Below the pieces are notes generated by a model. That model did not search any database. It was not told where the DNA came from and saw nothing but the letters and a program-made list of their open reading frames with translations. This document shows positions 16,101 to 25,200 of a stretch of DNA of 64,000 nucleotides, in pieces. Within the stretch, counting starts at the first letter, position 1. Each line of letters begins with the position of its first letter. Origin of the DNA: Macondimonas sp045864775 (GTDB taxonomy: Bacteria; Pseudomonadota; Gammaproteobacteria; UBA5335); NCBI GenBank assembly GCA_045864775.1, contig BTVR01000001.1:496001-560000 (forward strand). Reading direction: 5' to 3'. Made by a program: the position numbers and the translations under genes.

Positions 16101-19100
16101 CCTGAAACCGGCGGCGGGCAAGGTCAGCGGGTGGGTCTCCAGCACGTTTTCCTTGAGCCGCGACACATAGCGATAACGCCCGTCGTCCAGCCGGGTGAGC
16201 ACCGAGACCACCTTGCGTTCGATGCGCCGCAACTCGAGATCCGCGACATCGGTCCGGCGCAGCTGCGGGTCGATGGCCATCAGCTCGACCTGACGGGCCG
16301 TGCCGCGCGGGATGTAGGCGAGATCACCGTCCGGTTTCTGCCCGATCAGGAAAGGCAGGTTCGACACCAGTTGCTCGGTTTCGGCCGTGACCCCGCGCCC
16401 GCCGTCGGCTTCAAAGCCCTGCGTCACGAGATGGAGCCGGTAGGTCGCGCGCGCGAAGCGCTGGAGCCGCAGGTCGAGCTGGGCCGATCCGGCGGCGTCG
16501 GTCACGGTCTCGGCGAGGGCTTCGCTGAAGCCTTGCTTGGCCGCCTGCGGATCGGTGAAGCGATAGTCGGCATAGGCGGCAAAGACCGGCGCGGCCGGGG
16601 TGAGCGTCATCCTGGCCGTGACACGCCGGTTCTGCGCGGGGCTGCCGAACAGGTTCTGCAGCGCCACCTGCGCCTGCAGATCCTCGGGCGAGACCCAGCC
16701 GGGTGCCGCGGACCGGGACAGATGCACGCTCATCTTCAGCCGGTCGGGTTCGAATTCCTGCACCTTGACGGTGGTCGAGCCGATCAAGGCGGGCTCGCCT
16801 GTCCGCTTGCCGGGGTCCTCCGGGATGGACAGGCTGAAGGTATACACACCGGTCGGTGCCGCGGCCTGCGTCGTATAGCGCAGATCCTCGAAACCGGTGG
16901 CCGACAGGACGAGCCTCTCGCGCTTGACGACGATGCCGCGCGGATCGCTGACCTCCAGGGTGAGCGGGATGCCCGCCAGCGCCTGCTGCCAGTCCTGCGA
17001 GCGGACGATGCTGCCGATGCGGATCTCCTCGCCCGGCCGGTAGATGCCGCGATCGGAAAAGAGGTAGGCGTTGAGCCGATGGGGATCGGGCGCATCGTCG
17101 ACGCCGCCGACGTCGAAGCGGGTCAGGTCCAGCAGGGGGACGCGGCCGATCGGCAAAAAGGCACTGTCGCCGTTCTTGCGCGCCAGATACAGCGCAGGCG
17201 CCCGTTCGTCTCGAAAACCCGCCAGATCGGGAAAGTGCACGCGCCCCGCGGCATCCGTGGTCTGGTTCAGGAGCACCGCGCCGTTGCGCGCCATGACCTC
17301 GACGACGACACCGGCCATGGGCGCGCCGCTCAGGATCGATTGTACGAATACATCCTGCTCGCCGTTGACCGAGACCTTGGCAATCAGGCCCAGATCGGTC
17401 ACCACGATCAGCCGGGTGTCGGTCAAGTCCTCATCGCTCTCGGCCGTGGCGACATCGGCATCGGGGTCCATGGCACCGACCTTGAGCAGGAAGGTGCCGC
17501 GCCGCTGCCCACCGTCCGTTTCCAGCAGATTGCTGAAATCGACGACCTCGTAATGCGCCGTGCCCGGCGGCAAGGCCGGCAGCCGGATCTTGCGCACTTG
17601 CCTGCTGGTCAGATTGCTGGCATCGAACCCCTCGTTCCAAAATTCCGGCTGACTGAAGGTGCCCTGGGACTGCGTGACCAGATGCTGCAACTGACCGGGC
17701 AGCAGTTGCGCCAACTCCACCCGCAGCGCACGAACATCGCGCGCCAGCACGGTCAGTTTCTTCTGCCCCGACAGCGCCAGCAGCGAGCCCATCGAGGTGA
17801 TCCGGACCTGTTGCGGAAAGGCGGGCACCGCCCGGATGGCGTCGACGCTCTGGCCCAGGCGATAGCCGCTGAACGAGCGCAAACCCTTGTCCACGCGCAC
17901 CAGCAGGAAGCGACCCGGTTCGGCCTGATAGCGCAAGCCGTGCAACTCGACGTGTGCCTGCTCGTTGGCGACATAGCCGAGTGGCACCTGCTTGGCCCGT
18001 TCCAGGACGGCGGTGTCGATCGCGCAGTTGCAGGACGACCAGTCGAACGGCCGGTTCCGCTGGTCCGCGCGCTGCCGCTCGCGCCACGCGCGCTGGCGCT
18101 CGGGATCGGGATGCTCCAACGGCAGCACCCAGGCATGGACATGCGCGCTCATATCTTCTTCCGTCACCGTGTCGGTGGTGCGCAGCAACAGCACCTGCTC
18201 CGGCACGTCCTGGTCGTTGCGCGCGAAGTCGAGGCGCAGGTCCGCTACCTTGAGGCTGTCGAGGCCGGGCGCATCGACCGCGGCGCTGAGTGGCTTGGCA
18301 ATGGCGTTGCCCCCGGCCGCCGGCCGCAGGCCCGCATCGAGCCGCAGTTCCAGCCGCTGGCCTTGCGCGAGGATGGGCAGGGGCGCTGAATGCACGAAGG
18401 CGTTGAGGTGCAATTTGTCGTAAAGCACCGTGTAGGCCGTGGCGGTGCGGGTGGTCTTGCCTTCCGGCGTCTGGCCGACGAGTTGCAGGGCGAGTTTCTG
18501 CTCGAAATCCGCCGGTGTGACCGGATGGGTGAACGAAATCGTGATGACCGCCTTGCGCTGGCCACGCTGCGCCGGGTCATGGTGGAGATCGCGAGCCAGG
18601 ATGCGCGCCTCGAACGGCGCTGCCGAGAACCGCAAGCCCGCTTCCTTGAAGCGCGCCCCGGGCCGGAGCAGCGTCCGGGCATCGAACCGGACCCGATAAG
18701 CCGTGCCGGCCGGCCAGTCCGCTGCGGGCTCGAAACGCAGGCGACGATCGCTGTCCCAGCGCCACGCGCCAGCCTGACGGGGGCTCAGCTCGACGCCGTC
18801 TTGTATCGCTTGACCGATGGCTTCGAGTGGCGCCGCGGGTTGGGAAAACGTGACGATCAGGGGTTGCGGCTTGCCCGGCGGCTCGCATTCCAGGCAGGTG
18901 CGTGCCGGGGCCGTGACATCGAAAGCGATCAGGACAGGCTTGGGGCGCAGTTGCATCCAGCGCAACGCCAGTACGCCGGAAGCCGTGAGTGCCAAGAGCG
19001 CGGCGAGGAACGCCGCCGTCGCCACCGGCCGGGCCCGCGCGCGACGCATCGCCGCCGCCCCGCGCGTGCCCAGTGCGCGCATCCATTGCGGGGGATGCCA

Positions 19101-19178
19101 GCGCAGTTCTCCGAACAGCATGCGCAGCACCTGCCCGAGCGCGCGCGATGCGCGTGCCACGCCTTGTTTCAGGCTCAT
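13176..19178 (-). CDS. Bacterial alpha-2-macroglobulin with thioester (YfhM-like)
   Basis: A 2000-residue periplasmic protease trap. Instead of a lipobox it has one N-terminal membrane helix (about 55-75), so it is anchored in the inner membrane. The thioester motif CTEQ lies at 14703-14714 (Cys near residue 1489), inside the usual YEYACTEQ context. A terpenoid-cyclase-like fold follows it. MG and bait regions occupy the first 1400 residues. A strongly acidic stretch, rich in Asp, Glu and Ala, lies near the C-terminus before a CAICTGSG segment. It is roughly 350 residues longer than E. coli YfhM (1653). Start 19178 has AGGGGG 6 nt upstream. It is cotranscribed with pbpC. Confidence 0.93.
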   Translation of the reverse strand: MSLKQGVARASRALGQVLRMLFGELRWHPPQWMRALGTRGAAAMRRARARPVATAAFLAALLALTASGVLALRWMQLRPKPVLIAFDVTAPARTCLECEPPGKPQPLIVTFSQPAAPLEAIGQAIQDGVELSPRQAGAWRWDSDRRLRFEPAADWPAGTAYRVRFDARTLLRPGARFKEAGLRFSAAPFEARILARDLHHDPAQRGQRKAVITISFTHPVTPADFEQKLALQLVGQTPEGKTTRTATAYTVLYDKLHLNAFVHSAPLPILAQGQRLELRLDAGLRPAAGGNAIAKPLSAAVDAPGLDSLKVADLRLDFARNDQDVPEQVLLLRTTDTVTEEDMSAHVHAWVLPLEHPDPERQRAWRERQRADQRNRPFDWSSCNCAIDTAVLERAKQVPLGYVANEQAHVELHGLRYQAEPGRFLLVRVDKGLRSFSGYRLGQSVDAIRAVPAFPQQVRITSMGSLLALSGQKKLTVLARDVRALRVELAQLLPGQLQHLVTQSQGTFSQPEFWNEGFDASNLTSRQVRKIRLPALPPGTAHYEVVDFSNLLETDGGQRRGTFLLKVGAMDPDADVATAESDEDLTDTRLIVVTDLGLIAKVSVNGEQDVFVQSILSGAPMAGVVVEVMARNGAVLLNQTTDAAGRVHFPDLAGFRDERAPALYLARKNGDSAFLPIGRVPLLDLTRFDVGGVDDAPDPHRLNAYLFSDRGIYRPGEEIRIGSIVRSQDWQQALAGIPLTLEVSDPRGIVVKRERLVLSATGFEDLRYTTQAAAPTGVYTFSLSIPEDPGKRTGEPALIGSTTVKVQEFEPDRLKMSVHLSRSAAPGWVSPEDLQAQVALQNLFGSPAQNRRVTARMTLTPAAPVFAAYADYRFTDPQAAKQGFSEALAETVTDAAGSAQLDLRLQRFARATYRLHLVTQGFEADGGRGVTAETEQLVSNLPFLIGQKPDGDLAYIPRGTARQVELMAIDPQLRRTDVADLELRRIERKVVSVLTRLDDGRYRYVSRLKENVLETHPLTLPAAGFRLSLATDLPGQFSYVVTDRDGQAYARVDYAVAGSANLSRSLEKNAELLIALNKRDYAPGEEIEMQITAPYTGAGLITIERDKVYASQWFRTETTASVQRIRVPAGLEGNAYVSVSFVRDPGSPEIYTSPLSYGVQPFAVDRSARRNPVTLRLPERIKPGEELVVHYRTARPARIVLFAVDEGILQVARYKTADPLGYFFQKRALGVETAQILDLILPEFRAEMITAAPGGDEDGGLGRFLNPFKRRGDPPVAFWSAILDADEGERSVRYTVPESFNGSLRVMAVAVAADAIGVAEASTLVRGDFVLSPNAPTTVTPGDTFEVSTGVANNLAGSGAGAQVTVGLAASPHFEIIGPSSQRLAIAEQQEAVARFRVRARDQLGAARLTFSARLGDHSARQGIGLGIRPPTPFRTQIIAGRFDAKQVEVSVPRTLYPDRQVQEASVSRLPLGLSHGLVQYLGHYEYACTEQLISMAVPAMVLGQRPEFGYVRQMKGASLDDLVGRLRARQTRDGGYGRWSSLSAVDDWASVYAQHFWLEALDRGQRPPQDLIESGNGYLRELAGRAAETLDEARVSSYAIYLLARQGIMVSHEAAGLQARLENLHAKAWEQDLSAAYLAASYRLMKQEQPAQRLIGRLGFDAPKTATTEEGYGGDPLTRNAQLLYLQARHFPERLEKLPPQALGTLVDGVRDNRYQSLSAAWIILALDVYASATAAESAPGDRLAIAELGEGGGTARPLRLSEGFFPKAEFSSQTRKLRFSHEGPLGAYYQLLQAGFDRGVPDQPISQGFEIVRAFTDAAGKPIETIRLGEEVTVHLRFRALQEAPIRSVALVDLLPGGFELVIPSSSTPEPVATAVADATDEEEADDESNGEAEDAEEQAPAAQAYICAICTGSGVAALEYADVREDRVVFYATLRQESQELIYRIKAIAAGSFNLPPAYGEALYAPQIHARSRGGQIVIEPQVPAVPGAGGAQASGG

Positions 19179-19341
19179 CGATCGCCCCCTTTCACCCCTG
19201 CCCCCAAGGCAAGCGCTGCGTCGCAACCATTATCGATCCGAAAAGATTCGATTGCATGACGCACGCATGGCGCGGCACCTCGGTTTCTCGTTCTGCCGGA
19301 TGGGTGGTGCCCCCGCAGTTTTCCTGCCGTCGCCAGCAGGA

Positions 19342-19440
19342 AGCGCCTGTGAAGGATGCCCCTCCGCTCGCCGGCCTCCGGCATGCCCCTGCAGTGAGGC
19401 CACTGTCACGGCGTCCCGAAGCGGGTTGGCCTGCAACAGG
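19342..19440 (+). pseudogene. Decayed 5' fragment of a trpS gene
   Basis: This stretch aligns with the start of the intact trpS (25491-25611). It shares AGCGCCTGTGAA around the GTG start, CCGGCATGC, and GGCCACT-TCACGG-GTCC around the HIGH signature. In the copy the signature region reads Leu-Gln-stop-Gly-His-Cys-His-Gly-Val, with TGA at 19395-19397, and gaps of about 9 and 11 bases have appeared. It lies in the 345-nt space between the alpha-2-macroglobulin and lexA starts, otherwise without genes. It and intact trpS flank the SOS cassette. Confidence 0.75.
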
Positions 19441-19504
19441 CGCCGCGGCGGCCGCAGGGATCCCGCGCAGCCGAAACATTGCTGCTTGCCCCGCTTGGCC
19501 CGAC

Positions 19505-19524
19505 TACTGTAATTTTATACAGTA
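19505..19524. promoter_or_regulatory. LexA box (SOS operator)
   Basis: A perfect operator, TACTGT-N8-ACAGTA, with the canonical CTGT (19507-19510) and ACAG (19519-19522). Its last base is the A of the lexA start codon at 19524. It should control the whole lexA-imuA-imuB-dnaE2 run. Confidence 0.93.
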
Positions 19525-20129
19525 TGAACGACCTCACTCCCCGCCAGCGGCAGATTCTCGACCTGATCGGTCGGGCCATCGAGCAAGACGGCGCGCCGCC
19601 CACGCTGGCCGAACTCGCGCGCGAACTGGGATTTGCCTCGGTCAATGCGGTACGTGATCAGTTGCAAGCCTTGCAGCGCAAGGGGCGTCTGGAGTTGACG
19701 CCACGCGCGGCGCGCGGTATCCGGCTGAAATCCCCGACCCGGCCCGGCCTGCCGATCATCGGACGGGTCGCCGCCGGCCAGCCCATCCTGGCCGAGGAGC
19801 ATGTCGAAGGGCAGGCGCCGATCGATCCGATGTGGTTCAAAGGCAAGGCCGATTACCTGCTGCGCGTGCAGGGCATGAGCATGCGCGATGCGGGGATTCT
19901 GGATGGCGACCTGGTGGCCGTGCAGCGCGGTGCCGTGACCTGGAATGGTCGCATCGTGGTCGCGCGCTGGAGTGGTGAGGCCACTGTCAAGCGTCTCCAC
20001 CTGCGCGAAAAAATCGCCTATCTGGCGCCCGCCAACCCCGACTACCCCATCCTGACCGTCGACCTCTCGCGGGAAGAACTGGTCATCGAGGGCGTCGTGG
20101 TGGGGGTCATCCGGACGAGCATCGGCTAA
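19524..20129 (+). CDS. lexA: LexA repressor, SOS regulator
   Basis: A 201-residue repressor-protease. The winged-helix DNA-binding domain spans 1-70. The cleavage pair Ala84-Gly85 (VAAGQP), catalytic Ser119 (GMSMRD) and Lys156 (ATVKRL) fall at the same residue numbers as in E. coli LexA. Start 19524 is fixed by homology; no Shine-Dalgarno site exists because the SOS box runs into the start codon, so the mRNA is probably leaderless or nearly so. A TTGCCC/TGTAAT pair (19486, 19508) could be the promoter. It heads the mutagenesis cassette and should repress it until RecA filaments trigger self-cleavage. Confidence 0.96.
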   Translation: MNDLTPRQRQILDLIGRAIEQDGAPPTLAELARELGFASVNAVRDQLQALQRKGRLELTPRAARGIRLKSPTRPGLPIIGRVAAGQPILAEEHVEGQAPIDPMWFKGKADYLLRVQGMSMRDAGILDGDLVAVQRGAVTWNGRIVVARWSGEATVKRLHLREKIAYLAPANPDYPILTVDLSREELVIEGVVVGVIRTSIG

Positions 20130-20131
20130 CC

Positions 20132-20761
20132 ATGGACCGTCTGGAACGGCTGCTGGCCGAGTGCCCGACGCTCTTTCGGGGCGGACGGACGTCCACTTCG
20201 GCTTCGGCTTTCCGCCCAACGGGCTACGCGGAGCTGGACGCCCTGCTGCCTGGGGGCGGATGGCCGATGGGGCGGCTGATCGAAATCCAGACGCCCGCGC
20301 CGGGACTGGCTGAAATCCGCCTGCTGCTGCCCGTGCTGCGCCAAATGCAGGCCGAAGGGCGCTGGATCATCTGGGCCGCTCCGCCCTATCGCCCCTACGC
20401 GCCGGGTCTGGCCCAGGCCGGACTGGATCTGTCGCGCGCCCTGTGCGTCGATCCGGCGGCGCCGGCCGATCTGTGGGGGTGTCTCGAAAAACTCCTGCGC
20501 CATCCCGTTTGCGGGATTGTCATGGCCTGGCCGTCCCGCTGCGACGCCACGATCCTGCGGCGTCTGCAACTGGCGGTCGAGACCGGTGGCGGACTGGGCG
20601 TCCTGTTCCTGCGGCAGACTCTGGCTCATTCGCCCGCGGCGGTGCAAATGCAATTGGCGTACCGGGCCGATGCGCTGTGGGTACAGGTTCATAAGGCGCG
20701 CGGGAGTTGGAAACAAGGCAGTGTCGCGCTGGGTCGGGCCGATGCTCCGGTTTCATCCTGA
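20132..20761 (+). CDS. imuA: ImuA, RecA-like accessory protein of the mutasome
   Basis: A 209-residue protein that starts 2 nt after the lexA stop. It keeps the RecA/SulA-like start TGYAELDALLPGGGWPMGRLIEI, but the P-loop position reads TPAPGLAEI, so ATP binding in the normal way is unlikely. ImuA works with ImuB and DnaE2 in SOS-induced translesion synthesis. Cotranscription from the LexA box is clear from the spacing. Confidence 0.92.
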   Translation: MDRLERLLAECPTLFRGGRTSTSASAFRPTGYAELDALLPGGGWPMGRLIEIQTPAPGLAEIRLLLPVLRQMQAEGRWIIWAAPPYRPYAPGLAQAGLDLSRALCVDPAAPADLWGCLEKLLRHPVCGIVMAWPSRCDATILRRLQLAVETGGGLGVLFLRQTLAHSPAAVQMQLAYRADALWVQVHKARGSWKQGSVALGRADAPVSS

Positions 20762-20771
20762 GGGATGGCCG

Positions 20772-22244
20772 ATGTCGAACGTCGCCCTGGCGGCCCCGCT
20801 CTTCGGCCCCGACACCGCGCCCGCCGCGCCGCCCGCCCGGCAGGAGCTGTGGCTGTGCATTCACCTTCCCGAACTGGCGCTTCAGGGGCGGTCATGGCCG
20901 ACCGGAATCGCCGGCGCCGTGATCCGCATGCAGAGCGGTCAATCCATCGTTCATGCCGCCAACCATGATGCGGCAGATCACGGCGTCCTCCCCGGGATGT
21001 CTCTGGCCGCCGCCTGGGCTCTCTGCCCCGCGCTGCAGGTGCAGGCCCGGGACAGCCGGGCCGAGATGCGCTGGCGGCGACGGGTCGCGCGGCGCTGCCT
21101 GCGCTTCAGCGATCGGGTCAGCCTCGATCGGCCGGATGCCGTGCTGCTGGAGGTGGGCGGCAGCCTGCGTCTGTTCGGCGGGTTGGACCCCCTGCGCACA
21201 CAGGTGCGCCAGATGCTCGCCCAGCTGGGTGTTGCGGGCCGCATCGCCCTCGCACCAGCGCCTTTGGCAGCCTGGATGCTGGCGCGATCGGGGCATGAAA
21301 GCAGCATCCTTCAGACTGCGGCCTTGCGCTCCGCGCTGGGTCCGCTCCCGCTGTCCGCCTTGCCGGTCGCGCCCAAAACCCTGCAGCGATTGTCTCCGCT
21401 CGGGGTCCGGACCTTGCGGGATCTCTGGCGCTTGCCCCGGGATGGGCTGGCGCGCCGCCATGGCCGTCCCCTGCTGCGTATGCTGGATGAGGCGCTGGGC
21501 GTCTCCCCCGCCCTGCTGAGCCGATACCAACAGCCATCCCGGTTTCGGCGCCGCGTCGAACTGGACCTGGAAACCGATCGGCTCGAGGAGTTGACACCGA
21601 TTCTGGCATCCCTGATGGACGAGCTGGGCCAATTCCTGACCCAGCGCGCCGTCGCGACGACCCGCATGCACCTGCGGCTCTTTCATCCCCGCGGGCTCGT
21701 TTCGGCGCTGACCCTGCAGCTCTCGCAGCCCACCCAGGACGGTCGCTACGGCGCGCAATTGCTGACCGATAAACTGGCCCGCCATCCTTTGCCCGCCCCG
21801 GTGGTGGCCCTGGAGCTGGCCAGTTTCGATCTGCACCCGCATCACCCCATCGCCCCCGATCTTTTCCAGGCGCATGCCGACCATGAACGCAGCTGGTCGC
21901 AATTGCTCGACGAGGTGCGCAACCAGTTGGGCGAGCAAGCCCTGCATTTCCTCTCGCTCGCCGACGATCACCGCCCGGAACAGGCCAGCCAGGCCCATGC
22001 CGACCCCGGGGACCACCCGCCACCCGCCGCGCCGCGCCCCCTGTGGCTGTTGCCCGAACCCGTGCCGACATGGAGCGCGCACTGGCGCGTGATTGCCGCG
22101 GCCGAGCGCATCGAGAGCGGTTGGTGGGATCCGCAGGCGGTCTGCCGCGACTATTACCAGGCTCTGGACCATGAGGGCCGCTTGCTGTGGGTCTTCCGCG
22201 ACTTGCGGCGGGGCCATTGGGCCGTGCACGGGGTGTTCGATTGA
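20772..22244 (+). CDS. imuB: ImuB, catalytically dead Y-family polymerase homologue
   Basis: A 490-residue Y-family relative. The first catalytic aspartate region reads ELWLCIHLPELAL instead of the usual HVDMDCF, and the SIDE motif position reads VLLEVGGS, so the acidic active-site residues are absent. The protein therefore acts as a scaffold linking the clamp, ImuA and DnaE2. Little-finger and C-terminal ImuB-C regions follow. Start 20772 has GAGG about 9 nt upstream and lies 10 nt past imuA; the open frame further upstream overlaps imuA and is not used. Confidence 0.92.
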   Translation: MSNVALAAPLFGPDTAPAAPPARQELWLCIHLPELALQGRSWPTGIAGAVIRMQSGQSIVHAANHDAADHGVLPGMSLAAAWALCPALQVQARDSRAEMRWRRRVARRCLRFSDRVSLDRPDAVLLEVGGSLRLFGGLDPLRTQVRQMLAQLGVAGRIALAPAPLAAWMLARSGHESSILQTAALRSALGPLPLSALPVAPKTLQRLSPLGVRTLRDLWRLPRDGLARRHGRPLLRMLDEALGVSPALLSRYQQPSRFRRRVELDLETDRLEELTPILASLMDELGQFLTQRAVATTRMHLRLFHPRGLVSALTLQLSQPTQDGRYGAQLLTDKLARHPLPAPVVALELASFDLHPHHPIAPDLFQAHADHERSWSQLLDEVRNQLGEQALHFLSLADDHRPEQASQAHADPGDHPPPAAPRPLWLLPEPVPTWSAHWRVIAAAERIESGWWDPQAVCRDYYQALDHEGRLLWVFRDLRRGHWAVHGVFD

Positions 22245-22297
22245 CGTCCGGGGCCGGCCTGGTCATTCACCCGGATGCGGTGGAAAGAAAAGAGCAC

Positions 22298-25200
22298 ATG
22301 GCGCAGGCAGGCTTTGCCGAATTGCACTGCGTGTCCAATTTCACGTTTCTGCGGGGCGCCTCGCATCCCGAGGAACTGGTGGCGCGCGCAGCGCAACTCG
22401 GCTACCGCGCGCTGGCGCTGACCGATGAATGCTCTGTGGCAGGGGTCGTGCGCGCGCACCGGGCGACCCGGGACCATCCCCTACACCTCATCATCGGCAG
22501 CGAGTTCACCCTGACCGACGGCCTGAAATTCCTGCTTTTATGCCCGGATCGCGCCGCTTACGCCGGCCTGTGCGGCTTGATCACCCGGGCGCGACAACAG
22601 GCGGACAAGGGTGATTACCGGCTCGATCGGGCGGATCTGGCCACTGCCGATGTGAGGCAATGCCTGTGCATCTGGCTGCCCGGAGCGTCCGGCCCGGCGT
22701 CCGACGGCCGCTTCCTGCAGGCGCTGTTTGCGCAGCGCTTGTGGATCGGCGCGGGCCGCTTTCTGGAGGGCCGCGATCGGGAGCGTCTGCGCGCCCTGCG
22801 TCATCTGGGGCAAACCCTGGACCTGCCGATCGTGGCCTGCAACGACGTGCACATGCATCGCCGCTCCCGCAAGCCCCTGCAGGACGTGCTGACGGCCATC
22901 CGCCTCAAGACTCCGCTGCAAAGCCTCGGCACCCGGCTGCATCCCAATGCCGAACGCCATCTGCGCTCCGCCCAGCGGCTGGCGGCGCTGTATCCTGCGG
23001 CATGGCTGGAAGAATCGGTGAAAATCGCCGAGCACTGCCGGTTTTCCCTGGACGAGCTGCACTACGAATACCCGGCCGAACTGGTGCCGGCAGGACAGAC
23101 CCCCACGTCCTGGCTGCGCGAGTTGACCGAATCCGGCGCGCGCCAGCGATGGCCGGCCGGGGTGCCTGCCAAGGTTCGGGCCCTGGTGGATCAGGAACTG
23201 GCCTTGATCGCCGAGATGCGCTACGAGCCGTTTTTCCTGACCGTGCACGATCTCGTTCGCCATGCCAGAGACCTCGGCATCCTGTGTCAGGGGCGGGGTT
23301 CTGCCGCCAATTCGGCCGTGTGCTATTGCCTGGGTATCACCGAGGTCGATCCCAACCGCATGGATCTGCTGTTCGGCCGCTTCATTTCCCGCGAACGCAA
23401 CGAACCGCCGGACATCGATGTCGACTTCGAGCACGAGCGGCGCGAGGAGATCATCCAGTACATCTACGCCAAATATGGCCGCCACCGCGCCGCGCTGGCG
23501 GCGAGCGTGATCACCTATCAAACCCGCAGCGCCATCCGCGACGTCGGCAAGGCCATGGGCATGGACCTGTCCGAGGTCGAACGGCTGACGCGCACGGTAG
23601 ACCGGCTGGACGGCTATCGGCTCAATCCCGCGCAGCTGCGGGCGAACGGATATGACCCCGGCGGCCGGGTGCTGCGCCAGCTCTCGGCGCTGGTCAATAC
23701 CGTGATCGGCTTTCCGCGCCACCTCTCGCAACACGTCGGCGGCTTCGTCATCGCGGCCGAGCAACTGTCGCATCTGGTGCCCATCGAGCACGCCGCCATG
23801 GCTGGGCGCACCGTGATCCAGTGGGACAAGGACGATCTGGAATCCTTAGGATTGCTGAAGGTCGACGTCCTCGCCCTGGGCATGCTCACCGCCATCCGCA
23901 AGACGCTGGCCTATGTCTCGGCCTACAGCCCCCGCCCGATCGGGCTGGCCGACGTGCCGGCCGAGGACACGGCGGTATACGACATGCTCTCGGTCGGAGA
24001 CAGCGTGGGGGTGTTTCAGGTGGAATCGCGGGCGCAGATGAGCATGCTGCCGCGCTTGCAGCCCCGCAATTACTACGATCTGGTCATCCAGATCGCGATC
24101 GTGCGTCCCGGCCCGATCCAGGGACAGATGGTTCATCCCTACCTGGCGCGCCGCGCCGGGCGCGAGCCGGTGTCCTATCCCAGCGCTGCCGTGCGCCAAG
24201 TGCTCGCACGCACGCTGGGCGTTCCCATTTTCCAGGAACAGGTCATGCAACTGGCGATGGTGGCGGCGGGCTTCACTGCGGGGGAAGCCGATCAGTTGCG
24301 GCGCGCCATGGGCGCCTGGCATGCCAAGGGCCGCCTGGAGCAGTTCGAGCGACGCCTGTTGCAGGGCATGATCGAGCGGGGATACGAAGAGCGCTTTGCC
24401 GAGCAGATCATCCGGCAGATCCGCGGCTTCGGCGAATACGGCTTTCCCGAGAGCCATTCGGCCAGTTTCGCCTTGCTGGCCTACGTGTCGGCCTGGCTCA
24501 AGCGCCATCATCCCGCGGCTTTTTGCGCGGGGCTGCTCAACGCGCAGCCCATGGGCTTCTACGCACCGGCGCAGCTCGTGCGCGATGCGCGCGAGCACGG
24601 CGTGACGGTCCGTCCCATCGATGCCGGCGCGAGCGCATGGGACTGCACGGTGGAAGGCGCCGAGCGGGCGCTGCGCCTGGGATTGTGTCTGGTGAAGGGG
24701 CTGTCTCGCGAAGCGGCCGACCGCCTGATCGAGGCGCGCCGTGTCGGTCCCTATCGCGATCTCGACGATCTGGCGCGTCGGGCGGCATTGTCCCGGCGCG
24801 ATCTGGAGTGTCTCGCGGCGGCCGATGCCTTGCGAGGTCTGGCAGGGCATCGGCATCAGGCCTACTGGCAGACCAGCGGTCTCGAGGCGCCGACGCCGCT
24901 GTTCGAAGACTCGTCCATCGACGCGGCCGCGCCGTTGCTGCGCGCCCCCGGCGAAGGCGAATCGATTCTGGCGGACTATGCAGCCAGCGGGCTCAGCCTG
25001 CGCCGGCATCCCCTTGCCCTGCTGCGTCCTCGTCTGGAACGAGCAGGCGCGCGACCCCTTGCCGAGGCTTGGGAGACGGCGACGGGAAAAACCATCCGTG
25101 TGGCCGGCCTGGTGATCTGCCGCCAACAACCCGGGACGGCCAAGGGAGTGACCTTCGTGACCCTGGAAGACGAAACCGGCCAGCTCAACCTGATCGTCTG

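Noticed and set aside
14925..18389. A 1154-codon open frame on the plus strand across the alpha-2-macroglobulin gene
   Set aside because: It is the shadow of a GC-rich gene: His-, Gly-, Arg- and Gln-rich, no domain, no ribosome site, and the minus-strand frame has clear family motifs.
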